Origin: Synechococcus sp. WH 8101 | GTDB taxonomy: Bacteria > Cyanobacteriota > Cyanobacteriia > PCC-6307 > Cyanobiaceae | DNA: 64,000 nt | Assembly (NCBI RefSeq): GCF_004209775.1 | Contig: NZ_CP035914.1 | Span: 248,001 to 312,000, forward strand | Reading direction: 5' to 3' | The notes under the pieces: model-generated | Told to the model about the DNA's origin: nothing | What the model saw: only the letters and a program-made list of their open reading frames with translations | Database searches by the model: none | Position numbers and translations under genes: made by a program | Shown here: positions 29,401-41,400 of the stretch, piece by piece | Numbering within the stretch: position 1 is the stretch's first letter | Layout: each line of letters opens with the position of its first letter

Positions 29401-32400
29401 TGCAAGGTCACCCGGTTACCGCTGGCGCCGTTTCCACCGGAACCACCCATGGAGAAACCGGCACCGGCGGAATAGCTGGCGTTGCCTGATCCGGAGGCGG
29501 CACTGGTCACGGCCCCACCGGCACCACCACCGCCACCGATGGATTGCAGCAGGACGCCCATGGCCTGGTCGCCGCTGGTGCTGACCTCGCCGCTGAGCTG
29601 GGCCAGCACCTGGCCGGCCTGGCCGCCGCTGCCTCCGGAACCGCCTACGCCGCTTGCGGCGCCAAAGGAGAAGGTGGAGTTGGCGGAATCAGCTGAGGAT
29701 GCTGCGTTGGAGGTGATCGAACCACCCTGGCCACCGCCGCCGCCGATCGATTGCAGCAGCAGGCCATGGGAGACGTTGCCGCCAGTCACCACAGTGCCGT
29801 CGGCGTAAAGGCTCACATTGCTCGCTTGGCCGCCGCTGCCTCCGGCGCCACCCATGGCGAAGGAGGCGGAGAGGTTGCCACCGGCGGATGCCGCCGAGTT
29901 GACGGATCCACCAGCACCACCGCCACCGCCGATCGATTGCAGGAAGATGCCGATGGCGTTATCGCCTGCTGTCTGCACAGCGAGATCAGCAATCTGACCG
30001 CTGCTGCCGAGTTGCACCGTGCTGGCTTGGCCGCCATTGCCACCACCGGTGGTGAGGGCGCCGCTGGCCCCGAAGGAGAAGTTGCTGTTGGAGGCGGAGG
30101 TGCTGACGTTGCTGCCGATCACCGAGCCGGCCGTGCCACCGCCGCCACCGATCGACTGCAGCAGGATGCCGTGAGCGCCATCGCCGGTGCCGAGCGTGCT
30201 GTTGCCGGTCGCGACCGTGAGTCGGCTCGGCGTCAACAAGCTGACGCGGCCACCTGAACCACCGCTGCCGCCGGCGCCGCCCATGGCGAAGGAGGCGGAG
30301 GCCGTGATGTTGGCATTGCCCGCTCCGGTGGCGTCGTCGGTGACGGAACCGCCGGCGCCACCACCGCCACCAATCGATTGGGCAAACAGACCGATGGAGC
30401 TGTCTCCTTCGGTGACGATGAGCCCGGAAAGGGAGGCATTGACGGTCTGGCCCCAGCCACCACCACCACCATTGGCACCGACCGCACCGCTGGCGCCAAA
30501 GGAGAAGCTGGAATTCGCAGAGGTGGCTTCTGAGGAGGCATTGGAGGTGACGGAACCACCCTGACCGCCACCGCCACCGACGGACTGGAGGAGGATGCCG
30601 TGGGAGCTCATGCCGGCGGTGAGGAAGGTGCCGTCGGCGTAGAGATTCACATTGCTGGCACTGCCGCCATTGCCGCCGGAACCACCCATGGCGAAGGAGG
30701 CGGAGAGGTTGCCACCGGCTGCAGCGGCGGAGTTAACGGAGCCACCGACACCACCACCGCCACCGACGGATTGGAGGAAGACACCGATGGCGTTATCGCC
30801 GACGGTTTGAACACCGAGATCCGCGAGGAGTGAGGAGCTGCCGAGCTGAACGGACCCACCGCTGCCGCCAGCACCGCCCTCACCGGCGAGGGAGACCTGA
30901 CCACCAAAGGAGAAGTTGGTGTTGGAGGCATTGGTGGTGGCATTGCTGCCGGTGATGGAACCACCCTGACCGCCACCGCCACCGATGGACTGGAGGAGGA
31001 TGCCTGTGGCGCCATCACCGGTGCCAAGGGTGCTGTTGCCGGTGACCACCGTGAGACTGCGGCTGCTGGGTACCAGCAGGCGGACACGGCCGCCAGCACC
31101 ACCGACGCCACCGGAGCCGCCCATGGAGAAGGAGGCGGAGGCGGAGATGTTGGCTCCACCGGCACTTGCGGCATTGACGACGGAGCCACCGGCGCCACCA
31201 CCGCCACCGACGGACTGGGCGAAGAGACCGATGGCGCCATCGCCGAGGGTCTGAATGGTGCCGGCGACGGAACCACCGATGGCGCCGCCGGATCCACCAC
31301 CACCACCACTGCCGGAGACACCGGCGGAGGCGCCAAAGGAGAAGCTGGAATTCGCAGAGGTGGCTTCTGAGGAGGCATTGGAGGTGACGGAACCACCCTG
31401 ACCACCACCGCCACCGACGGACTGGAGCAAGACGCCCGTGGATGAGGCGCCGGCGGTGAGGAAGGTGCCGTCGGCGTAGAGATTCACATTGCTGGCACTG
31501 CCGCCATTGCCGCCGGAACCACCCATGGCGAAGGAGGCGGAGAGGTTGCCACCGGCTGCAGCGGCGGAGTTAACGGAGCCACCGACACCACCACCGCCAC
31601 CGACGGATTGGAGGAAGAGGGCATTGGCGTTGTCACCGCCGGTCTGCACTGCGAGGTTGGCGATCTGACCGCTGCTGCCAAGCTGCACAGCGCCGCCGAC
31701 ACCACCACTGGCTCCCGTGCCGGCAAGGCCGCCGGAGCCACCAAAGGAGAAATTGGTGTTGGAGGCGTTGGTGGTGGCATTGCTGCCGGTGATGGAACCA
31801 CCCTGACCGCCACCGCCACCGATGGACTGGAGGAGGATGCCTGTGGCGCCATCGCCGGTGCCGAGCGCGCTGTTGCCGGTGACCACCGTGAGACTGCGGC
31901 TGCTGGGTACCAGCAGGCGGACACGGCCGCCAGCACCACCGACGCCACCGGAGCCGCCCATGGAGAAGGAGGCGGAGGCGGAGATGTTGGCTCCACCGGC
32001 ACTTGCGGCATTGACGACGGAGCCACCGGCGCCACCACCGCCACCGACGGACTGGGCGAAGAGACCGATGGCGCCATCGCCGAGGGTCTGAATGGTGCCG
32101 GCGACGGAACCACCGATGGCGCCGCCGGATCCACCACCACCACCACTGCCGGAGACACCGGCGGAGGCGCCAAAGGAGAAGCTGGAATTCGCAGAGGTGG
32201 CTTCTGAGGAGGCATTGGAGGTGACGGAACCACCCTGACCACCACCGCCACCGACGGACTGGAGCAAGACGCCCGTGGATGAGGCGCCGGCGGTGAGGAA
32301 GGTGCCGTCGGCGTAGAGATTCACATTGCTGGCACTGCCGCCGCTACCACCGGCGCCACCCATGGCGAAGGAGGCGGAGAGGTTGCCACCGGCTGCAGCG

Positions 32401-35400
32401 GCGGAGTTAACGGAGCCACCGACACCACCACCGCCACCGACGGATTGGAGGAAGACACCGATGGCGTTATCGCCGACGGTTTGAACACCGAGATCCGCGA
32501 GGAGTGAGGAGCTGCCGAGCTGAACGGACCCACCGCTGCCGCCAGCACCGCCCTCACCGGCGAGGGAGACCTGACCACCAAAGGAGAAGTTGGTGTTGGA
32601 GGCATTGGTGGTGGCATTGCTGCCGGTGATGGAACCACCCTGACCGCCACCGCCACCGATGGACTGGAGGAGGATGCCTGTGGCGCCATCACCGGTGCCA
32701 AGGGTGCTGTTGCCGGTGACCACCGTGAGACTGCGGCTGCTGGGTACCAGCAGGCGGACACGGCCGCCAGCACCACCGACGCCACCGGAGCCGCCCATGG
32801 AGAAGGAGGCGGAGGCGGAGATGTTGGCTCCACCGGCACTTGCGGCATTGACGACGGAGCCACCGGCGCCACCACCGCCACCGACGGACTGGGCGAAGAG
32901 ACCGATGGCGCCATCGCCGAGGGTCTGAATGGTGCCGGCGACGGAACCACCGATGGCGCCGCCGGATCCACCACCACCACCACTGCCGGAGACACCGGCG
33001 GAGGCGCCAAAGGAGAAGCTGGAATTCGCAGAGGTGGCTTCTGAGGAGGCATTGGAGGTGACGGAACCACCCTGACCACCACCGCCACCGACGGACTGGA
33101 GGAGGATGCCGTGGGAGCTCATGCCGGCGGTGAGGAAGGTGCCGTCGGCGTAGAGATTCACATTGCTGGCACTGCCGCCATTGCCGCCGGAACCACCCAT
33201 GGCGAAGGAGGCGGAGAGGTTGCCACCGGCTGCAGCGGCGGAGTTAACGGAGCCACCGACACCACCACCGCCACCGACGGATTGGAGGAAGACACCGATG
33301 GCGTTATCGCCGACGGTTTGAACACCGAGATCCGCGAGGAGTGAGGAGCTGCCGAGCTGAACGGACCCACCGCTGCCGCCAGCACCGCCCTCACCGGCGA
33401 GGGAGACCTGACCACCAAAGGAGAAGTTGGTGTTGGAGGCATTGGTGGTGGCATTGCTGCCGGTGATGGAACCACCCTGACCGCCACCGCCACCGATGGA
33501 CTGGAGGAGGATGCCTGTGGCGCCATCACCGGTGCCAAGGGTGCTGTTGCCGGTGGAGACCACCAGTCGACCGGGCACCGACAGATTGATGCTGCCGCCA
33601 GCACCACCGTTGCCGCCGGTCCCGCCCATGGCGAAGGAGGCCGACGCAGAGATATTGGCGCCCCCGGCGGATGATTCCGCTTGCGTCACTGAGCCACCGG
33701 CACCACCACCGCCACCGACGGACTGGGCGAAGAGGCCATAGGACTGATCGCCCTGGGTGCCGATCTGACCAATCAGGCTGCCATTGATCGCGCCGGCATT
33801 GCCGCCACCACCACCCTCACCGGCAACGCCGGCGGAGGCGCCGAAGGAGAAGCTGGAATTAGCCGTTTTCGCTTCTGAGGAGGCATTGGAAGTAACGGAG
33901 CCACCGGCACCGCCACCGCCACCGATCGATTGCAACAACACACCTGTGGCGTATTGGCCCGATGTCAGGAAGGTGCCGTCTGCGAACACGCTGACGTTGC
34001 CGGCGCTGCCTCCGTTGCCGCCGGCGCCGCCCATGCCGAACGACACCGAGAGGTTGCCGGCCGATGAGCCGTTGGTGGTGGAGGAGCCGATGCCGCCGCC
34101 ACCGCCAACCGATTGGAGCAGCATCGCGGTGGCGTTGTCACCGAGGGTGGTGACGTTGACATCAACCAGGTTGGAACTGGAGCCGAAGCTGACAGCACCA
34201 GCCGAACCACCCGATCCACCGGTGCCACCAACCCCAGCTGAAGCTCCGAAGGTGAAGCTGGCATTGGAGTCGGTGGTGGTGGTGGATTTGACATCACCGG
34301 CCCGACCACCGCCGCCACCCAAACTTTGCAGGGTGATGCCCACCGAAGAGTCGCCACGGGTGAGCACATTGATCGGCTTCAGCCCAATCAGGCTGACGGC
34401 TCCACCAGAGCCACCGGATCCACCGGAGCCGCCCATCGCGAAGGACGCCGAACCAGACACACTGCTGCCGCCGGATGCCGACGCATCACTGAGAGCAGAG
34501 CCACCGGCACCACCGCCACCGCCGACGGATTGGAGGAACAGACCATCGGAGGAGGCGCCGCTGGTGACGACGTTGCCGCCATAACCAACCGAAACGGCCC
34601 CGGCGTTGCCACCACCACCGCCATTACCGGAGACGCTGACACTGGCGCCAAAGCTGAACGTCGAATTGCCGGAGCTGGAACTTGAGCTGCTGCTTGAACT
34701 GGAACTGGACGATGAACTGCTGTTGCCTGAGGGGGCGCTGGCGCTAGAGCGGGTGGTGGTGCTGCCGCCAGCACCGCCACCACCACCGATCGACTGGGCA
34801 ATCAGACCTGCGGCGTTATCGCCTGCGGTGAGGATGTCGGCCAGAGTGTTGACGGTGACGTTGCTGGCGTTTCCACCAGCGCCGCCCTGGGCGCCCATGC
34901 TGAAGTTCACGTTCAGGGCGCCGCCCTGATTGTTGGCGCTAGCGCCACCACCGGTACCACCACCGCCACCGACGGATTGGGCCAGGAAGCCCGTGGCACT
35001 GTCGCCAGCTGTGGTGACAGCCAACACCAGTGGATTGCTGCTGCCGTTGCCGACGGTCACCGTGCCGCTATCGCCACCGGTGCCGCCCTTGCCGCCGACG
35101 TTGGCGCTGGCACCAAACGAATATTTGGATTCAGATTTGTTGTAGCTGGTGTTGCTGGTACTGCCGCCGGCACCACCACCGCCGCCGATCGATTGAGCGA
35201 CCAGGCCCGATGCGAGCGAGCCGGAGGTGGTGATCGTGAGCCCGTTGCCGGTGCTGTCAGGCCGCACGGTCACCGAAGCACCCGATCCACCCTGGGTCCC
35301 GGCGCCGCCCAGATTGACGTTCACGCTGCCCTGAATCGTGTCGCTGCCCGATTTGGAGGCCGTGAGGTTGAACGATTCGCTGCTGCCGCCGGCGCCACCG

Positions 35401-38400
35401 CCACCACCCACCGATTGGGCGAGCAGGCCAGTCGCCGAAGCGCCGAGGGTGGTGATCGCACCCGACACATTGACCAGCACGTTGCCGGCATTGCCACCGG
35501 GGCCGCCGTCGCCACCCACATTGGCGCCGAGGCTGATCGGCTTTCCTGCCTTAGAGATTGTGGCCTGATAGCTGGTGGAGGAGCCACCGGTGCCACCACC
35601 GCCACCCACCGACTGGGCCAGGATGCCGTAGGAAAAATCTCCGGCGATCACATCACCGTCATCGTTAGAGAGACCGGTGGAGATGATGCTGCTCGACGAC
35701 ACGGTGACGGAGCCGGAATTGCTGCCACTACCGCCAGAACCACCCAGATTCACGCCACCGGTGATGGCCATCTGATTGGAATTGCTTGCGGTCGCCTGCA
35801 GGTTGAGGGTGCTGCCACCGCTTCCGCCGCCGCCGCCGATCGACTGGGCCACAATGCCGCCAGCGAAATCACCCAGGGTTGTGATCCTGGGAGCTGTGTT
35901 GGTGACCGTGACCGAGGCCGCCGAGCCACCAGCACCACCGGTGCCACCGATGTTGACGCCGATGTTGACGGCAGCATCGGAATTGGACGCACTCAACTGA
36001 GCGTTCGTCGCCGTCCCACCGGCGCCGCCACCGCCCCCCACCGACTGGGCGAAGAGTCCGTAGGCGAAATCGCCATACACCACATCGCCGTAGGTGCTGT
36101 TGCTGAGCAGCGTCCCGGTGCTGATCGTGCCGCTGTTGTTGATGGTGACGCTGTCGGCATTGCCGCCGGAGCCGCCGTCACCACCGACGTTGGCGCCGGC
36201 ATTGATCGTTTTCCCCTTTGAGGAGAGGCCCAGCTGCACATTGACGGCCTGACCGCCACTGCCGCCCTGGCCACCGAGAGATTGACCGTAAACGCCTGCA
36301 CTCAGGTTGCCGATGGTGAGGATGTCGCCACTGTTGGTGATGTTCACGGCACCGCCGGTGCCGCCGTTGCCCCCACTGCCGCCGAGATTCACACCGAAAT
36401 TGGCGGCGTTGGATTGCGACAGGCTCAACTGGCCGCTGTAGGTGTTGCCACCGGCGCCACCGCCACCACCCACCGACTGGGCGTAGATGCCGTAGGCATT
36501 GTTGCCATACAGCACCTCATTAAGGATGGTGCCGGTGGTGATGGCTGCCGTGTTGCTCACGGTCACGGCACCGGCATTGGAGGCTGGGCCACCGTCGCCA
36601 CCGATGTTGACCCCGGCATTGAGGGCCTGACCATTACCGCCACCGGCGATGCTCGCCTGGATGTTCAGCACGCTGCCGCCGACGCCACCGCCGCCACCGA
36701 TCGACTGGGCCAGGATGCCCGTAGCGAAATCGCCAAGGGTGCGGATGCTGGAGCCCGTGTTGCTCACGCTGACGGAGCTCGCATTGCCTCCTGCGCCGCC
36801 GGTGCCACCGAGGTTTACGCCGGCATTGACCGTGGGTTGGCCACTGAAACCGGCAGAAAGCTGAGCTGAGATGGCGCTGCCGCCGGCACCACCACCACCG
36901 CCCACCGACTGGGCAAAGATGCCATAGCCATAGCCGCCGAAAAGTTGACTCTCACCGTTGACGTTGTTGGTGAGAACGGTGCCTGTGCGCAGGTTGCCGC
37001 TGTTGGTGACCGTGACGGATCCAGCGTTGCCGGCAGCAGCCCCTTTACCACCCACGGCTGCTCCGGCGTTGATGGCGGTTCCACTGCTCGACCCCGACAG
37101 CTGGGCATTAATCACACGGCCACCGGAGCCGCCGCCACCACCAAGCGATTGGGCATAGATCGCGGCCGCCTGATCGCCAAGGGTGGTGATCGAGCCGCTG
37201 TTGCTGATCGAGACGTTGCCGCTGTTGGACCCCGTGCCTCCATCTCCTCCAAGGCTGACGCCGACGTTGACTGAGGCATCCTGCGATAACGACAGGGTGC
37301 CACTGATGGCCTGGCCGCCGGCGCCACCGCCGCCGCCCACCGACTGGGCGTAGATGCCGTAGGCGTTGTTGCCATACAGCGTGTTGTAGGTGCCGTTGTC
37401 GAAGATCGTGCCGGTGCTGATGTCGGCGAGGTTGCTCACACTCACATTCGAGGCGGTGCCGCCGCTGCCACCCTTGCCGCCCAGGGTGACGCCAGCCGAC
37501 ACGGCGGTTTGTCCTCCGGAGGCCTGAATGTTGAGGGCGCTGCCACCGGCACCACCGCCACCGCCGATTGACTGGGCCAGGATGCCCGTAGCGAAATCGC
37601 CCAGGGTGGTGATCGAGGCACCGTTGTTCGTCACAGAAACGGAGCCGGCGGTGTTGCCGCTGCCGCCACCGCCACCGATGGCGACGCCTGTGCTGACAGA
37701 AACCTCAGTTCCAACCGCCACGTTGGCCTGCAGCACACTGCCGCCGGTGCCGCCACCGCCACCCACCGACTGGGCGTAAATGCCATAGGAATAGATGCCG
37801 GCGAGGTAGGCATCCAGACCATCAGCAGCGGGGATGACGCTGCCGGTGCTGATGGTGGCGTTGTTGGTGACCGACACATTGCCGGCGTAACCACCGCTGC
37901 CACCTTGGCCGCCAACGGTGGCCTGGGCGCTCACCGGGACTCCACCTGAGCCGGAGAGGGACGCGGTCAGCGCGGAGCCACCATTGCCGCCGCTGCCGCC
38001 CACCGATTGGGCAAAGAGACCGGCGGATTGGTCGTTGAGGGTGGTGACGGAGGTACCGGTGTTGTTGACGGTGACGTTGCCGGCGAAGGCACCGCTACCC
38101 GCCTTTCCGCCCACGGTGGCGCCGACGCCCACGCTGGCGCTGCCGCCCACCTGGAGCTGCCCGGTGATGGCGTTGCCGCCGCTACCACCGCTGCCGCCAA
38201 CGCTCTGGGCGAACAGGCCAGGAGCATTGGTGCCTTCGGTGCGCAGCAGGGAGCTGTTGCTCACGCTCACCGTGCTACCGGAACCACCACGGCCACCGGT
38301 GCCGCCGAGGGTCACGCCCACGTTCACGGCGCCATCGCCCCCAGCAAGCTGGAGAGTCATGGCACTGCCGCCGGCACCACCGCCGCCGCCCACCGACTGG

Positions 38401-41400
38401 GCATAGATAGCCGCAGCATTGGCTCCAACGGTTTCGATGGAGCTGCCAGTGGAGCTCACGGTGACGCTGCCGCCGCTGCCGCCGCCGGATCCGCCACCGC
38501 CGATGGTGGCCCCGGCGTTCACGCCCGCACTGCCAATGGCGATGGAACCACTGATCGCATTGCCGCCGGATCCGCCACCGCCACCCACCGACTGGGCGAA
38601 AATGCCATAGGACTGACTGCCTTGGGTGCGGATGCTGCTGCCACTGGTGACGGTCACCGCGCTGGCATTACCACCGCCGGAACCAGAGCCGCCCACGGCC
38701 GCACCTGCATTCACGCCTGCTGCACCACCCGAGGCACTCACGCTCAGGACGGAACCGCCGGCGCCGCCACCACCGCCCACCGATTGGGCGTAGATACCAG
38801 CCGATTGATTACCAAGGGTGGAAATCAATCCGGAGCTCGTCGTCACCGTGACGCTGCCTGCATTGGCACCGCTGCCTCCGGTGCCGCCCACCGACCCACC
38901 CACGTTCACGCCGGCACTACCACCGCCGGAGAGTTGGATGTTGAGGGAAGAACCGCCCTGGCCACCACCGCCGCCGATCGACTGGGCCAGGATCCCCTGG
39001 GAGAAATCACCGAGGGTGCTGATCAGGTCATCATCAGCAAAATCTGCCGTGACGGTGACATTGCCGGAGTTGACACCGCTGCCACCGGAACCGCCGATGC
39101 CGAAATTGGCGCTGACACCGGCGGTGCCGCCAATGGCCACGCTTCCGGTGATCGCCGAACCGCCCTGGCCGCCGCCACCACCGACCGATTGGGCCAGGAT
39201 GCCGGGGGAGTAGCTCTCGCCTTCGATCAGGCCAGTGCGGATCGATCCGTCGCTGTAGGTGAGATTGACGTTGCCGCCGGCACCACCACCACCACCGGAT
39301 CCGCCAACGCCGACGGCAACGGAACCACTGGCCACCGGATTGGCACTGAAGGATCCGGTGATGGCCGAACCGCCGCTGCCGCCACCACCACCGATGGACT
39401 GAATCAGGATGCCCGGCGAATAGCTGCGGGAGGTGCTGAGATCGCCGCTGATGTTGCCGCTGGCGCTGCCGGCAGAACCGCCCGAAGATCCTGACCCACC
39501 GACACCGACGCCGATGCTGGCGGTGATCGAGCCTGAAGCGGAAATGGCGCTACCACCACTGCCGCCGCCACCGCCGATGCTGCTGATGCTCACGCCTGGC
39601 GAATAGGCGCCGGTGGTGGTGATCGCTGAGCCGCTGAAGTTGGCCGACACGCTGTTGCCACTGCCCCCGGCGGAACCGGAACCACCCACCGAGGGGGCGA
39701 CGGCACCGGCACCGGCGGAGATGCTCAGGCTCTGACCGCCACTGCCGCCGCCGCCGCCGATGCTGGCGGCATTCAGGCCGGGAGACTGGAATCCAGACGT
39801 GCTGATCGTGCCATCGGCAAAGACATTGACCGGGCCGGAATCACCACCACTGCCACCTTTGCCACCCACGCCGACGCTGGCGCTGATCCCAGCACTGAAG
39901 GAGATGGCGCCTGCGCTGCCGCCGGCGCCACCGCCACCGCCAATGCTGGTGGCACTGATGCCTGGCGAGAAATCACCACGCGTGGTGATGTCTGCAGAGA
40001 ACGGCGACCCGCTGGCGCCCACATTGACGGTGCCGCCCGTGTTGCCGGATCCGCCACTACCGCCCACTGCGACGGAGACGGAGAAACCAGCACCGACAGA
40101 ACCGGACGTGGAGCTGCCGCCGTTACCGCCGCCGCCGCCGATGCTCTGCACCAACAGGCCAGGGGAGCTGTTGCCAGAAGTATTGATCGTGATGGGGTCA
40201 GCATCTGCAGGTGCGGTGACCTGAGCTGTTCCACCCTTGCCGCCGGCGGCACCATTGCCACCCACGGCAACAGAGATACCAACGCCCGCTGAGCTGGCAT
40301 TGCCGCCATTACCGCCGCCGCCGCCGACCGATTGCACGATCACCCCAGGGGCATAGTCCTGGAAGGTGGTGACGCTACCGCCGGAAAGCTGGGCGGACGC
40401 AGTGCCGCCGTCACCACCGGTGCCGCCCTCGGCACCGAAGGCGATGATTCCGTAACTGGTGCCGGCACTGCCGCCGCCGCCACCGATCGACTGCACCAGG
40501 ATGCCGGAGGAGAGGGTGCCGGCACTGGCGGGACCTGTGGTGATCGATCCGCCTGAAAAGGTGAGTGAGGCCGTGCCGGCATTGCCGCCTGCACCGGCCG
40601 TGGAGGACGACCCCAGCGTGATCGCAGACACCATGCTGCCGATGGCACCACCGCCGCCGCCGATCGATTGAACGATGATCCCCTGAGAGCTATCGCCATT
40701 GGTGATGATGGTGCCGGCGCTCATCGACGCGGAGGCCGTGGCGCCATCACCGCCGGCTCCCCCTTCACTCGAGCCCAGATTCACGATCGACACGGAGCCG
40801 GGGACGGAACCGCCGCCGCCACCGACCGACTGCGCGTTGATGCCCGGCACGTTGTTACCGGTCGTGCTGATCGTGCCGGTGTTGCTGGCGTTCACGTTGC
40901 CGGCGTTACCGCCGGTACCACCAGTGCCGCCATAGGTGACGATCAATCCGCCGCTACCGGAGGCGCCACCCTGGCCGCCCACCGATTGCACCAGGATGCC
41001 GGCGCCGCCGGCGTCACCGGCAGAGTTGACAGTGATCGTGCCGGCATTGGTTCCGGTGGCCAGGCCGGAAAAACCGCCCGTGCCACCTGTCCCACCGGAG
41101 CCGAAAGTGCCGCTGCCGCCTTCGCCACCGATGCCACCGGTGTTCTGCGAGAGCACACCGATCGCACCACCGTTGTCGGAACTGGTGGAGCTGTTGCTGA
41201 CGCTTACTGAGGCACCGCTCTGAATCGTGATCCCTGCCGTCTGACCGGTGGAGCTGCCGCCGGCTCCTCCAGGACCACCACTAGAGAGGCCAGCGCCACC
41301 GCCATCCCCGCCCTGTCCGGAAATCGCTGAGGCCTGAACGCCGACCAGTTTGTTGGCGTTGGCTGAGAGCGAAATCGAGCTGCCGCTCGACATCGTGACG

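Noticed and set aside
30493-33555. CRISPR-like regular repetition
   Set aside because: The unit is 837 bases, codes in frame, has no short palindromic repeats with unique spacers, and there are no cas genes.
34671-34721. Phase-variable simple repeat
   Set aside because: Ser codons are mixed, so there is no DNA tract for slippage.
13899-41223. Many long plus-strand frames opposite the giant gene (for example 23064-25211, 38007-39494)
   Set aside because: They are antisense shadows of a Gly/Ser-rich, GC-rich repeat gene. Their products are Ala/Thr/Gly or Pro-rich low-complexity without domains or starts, and they follow the repeat periodicity.
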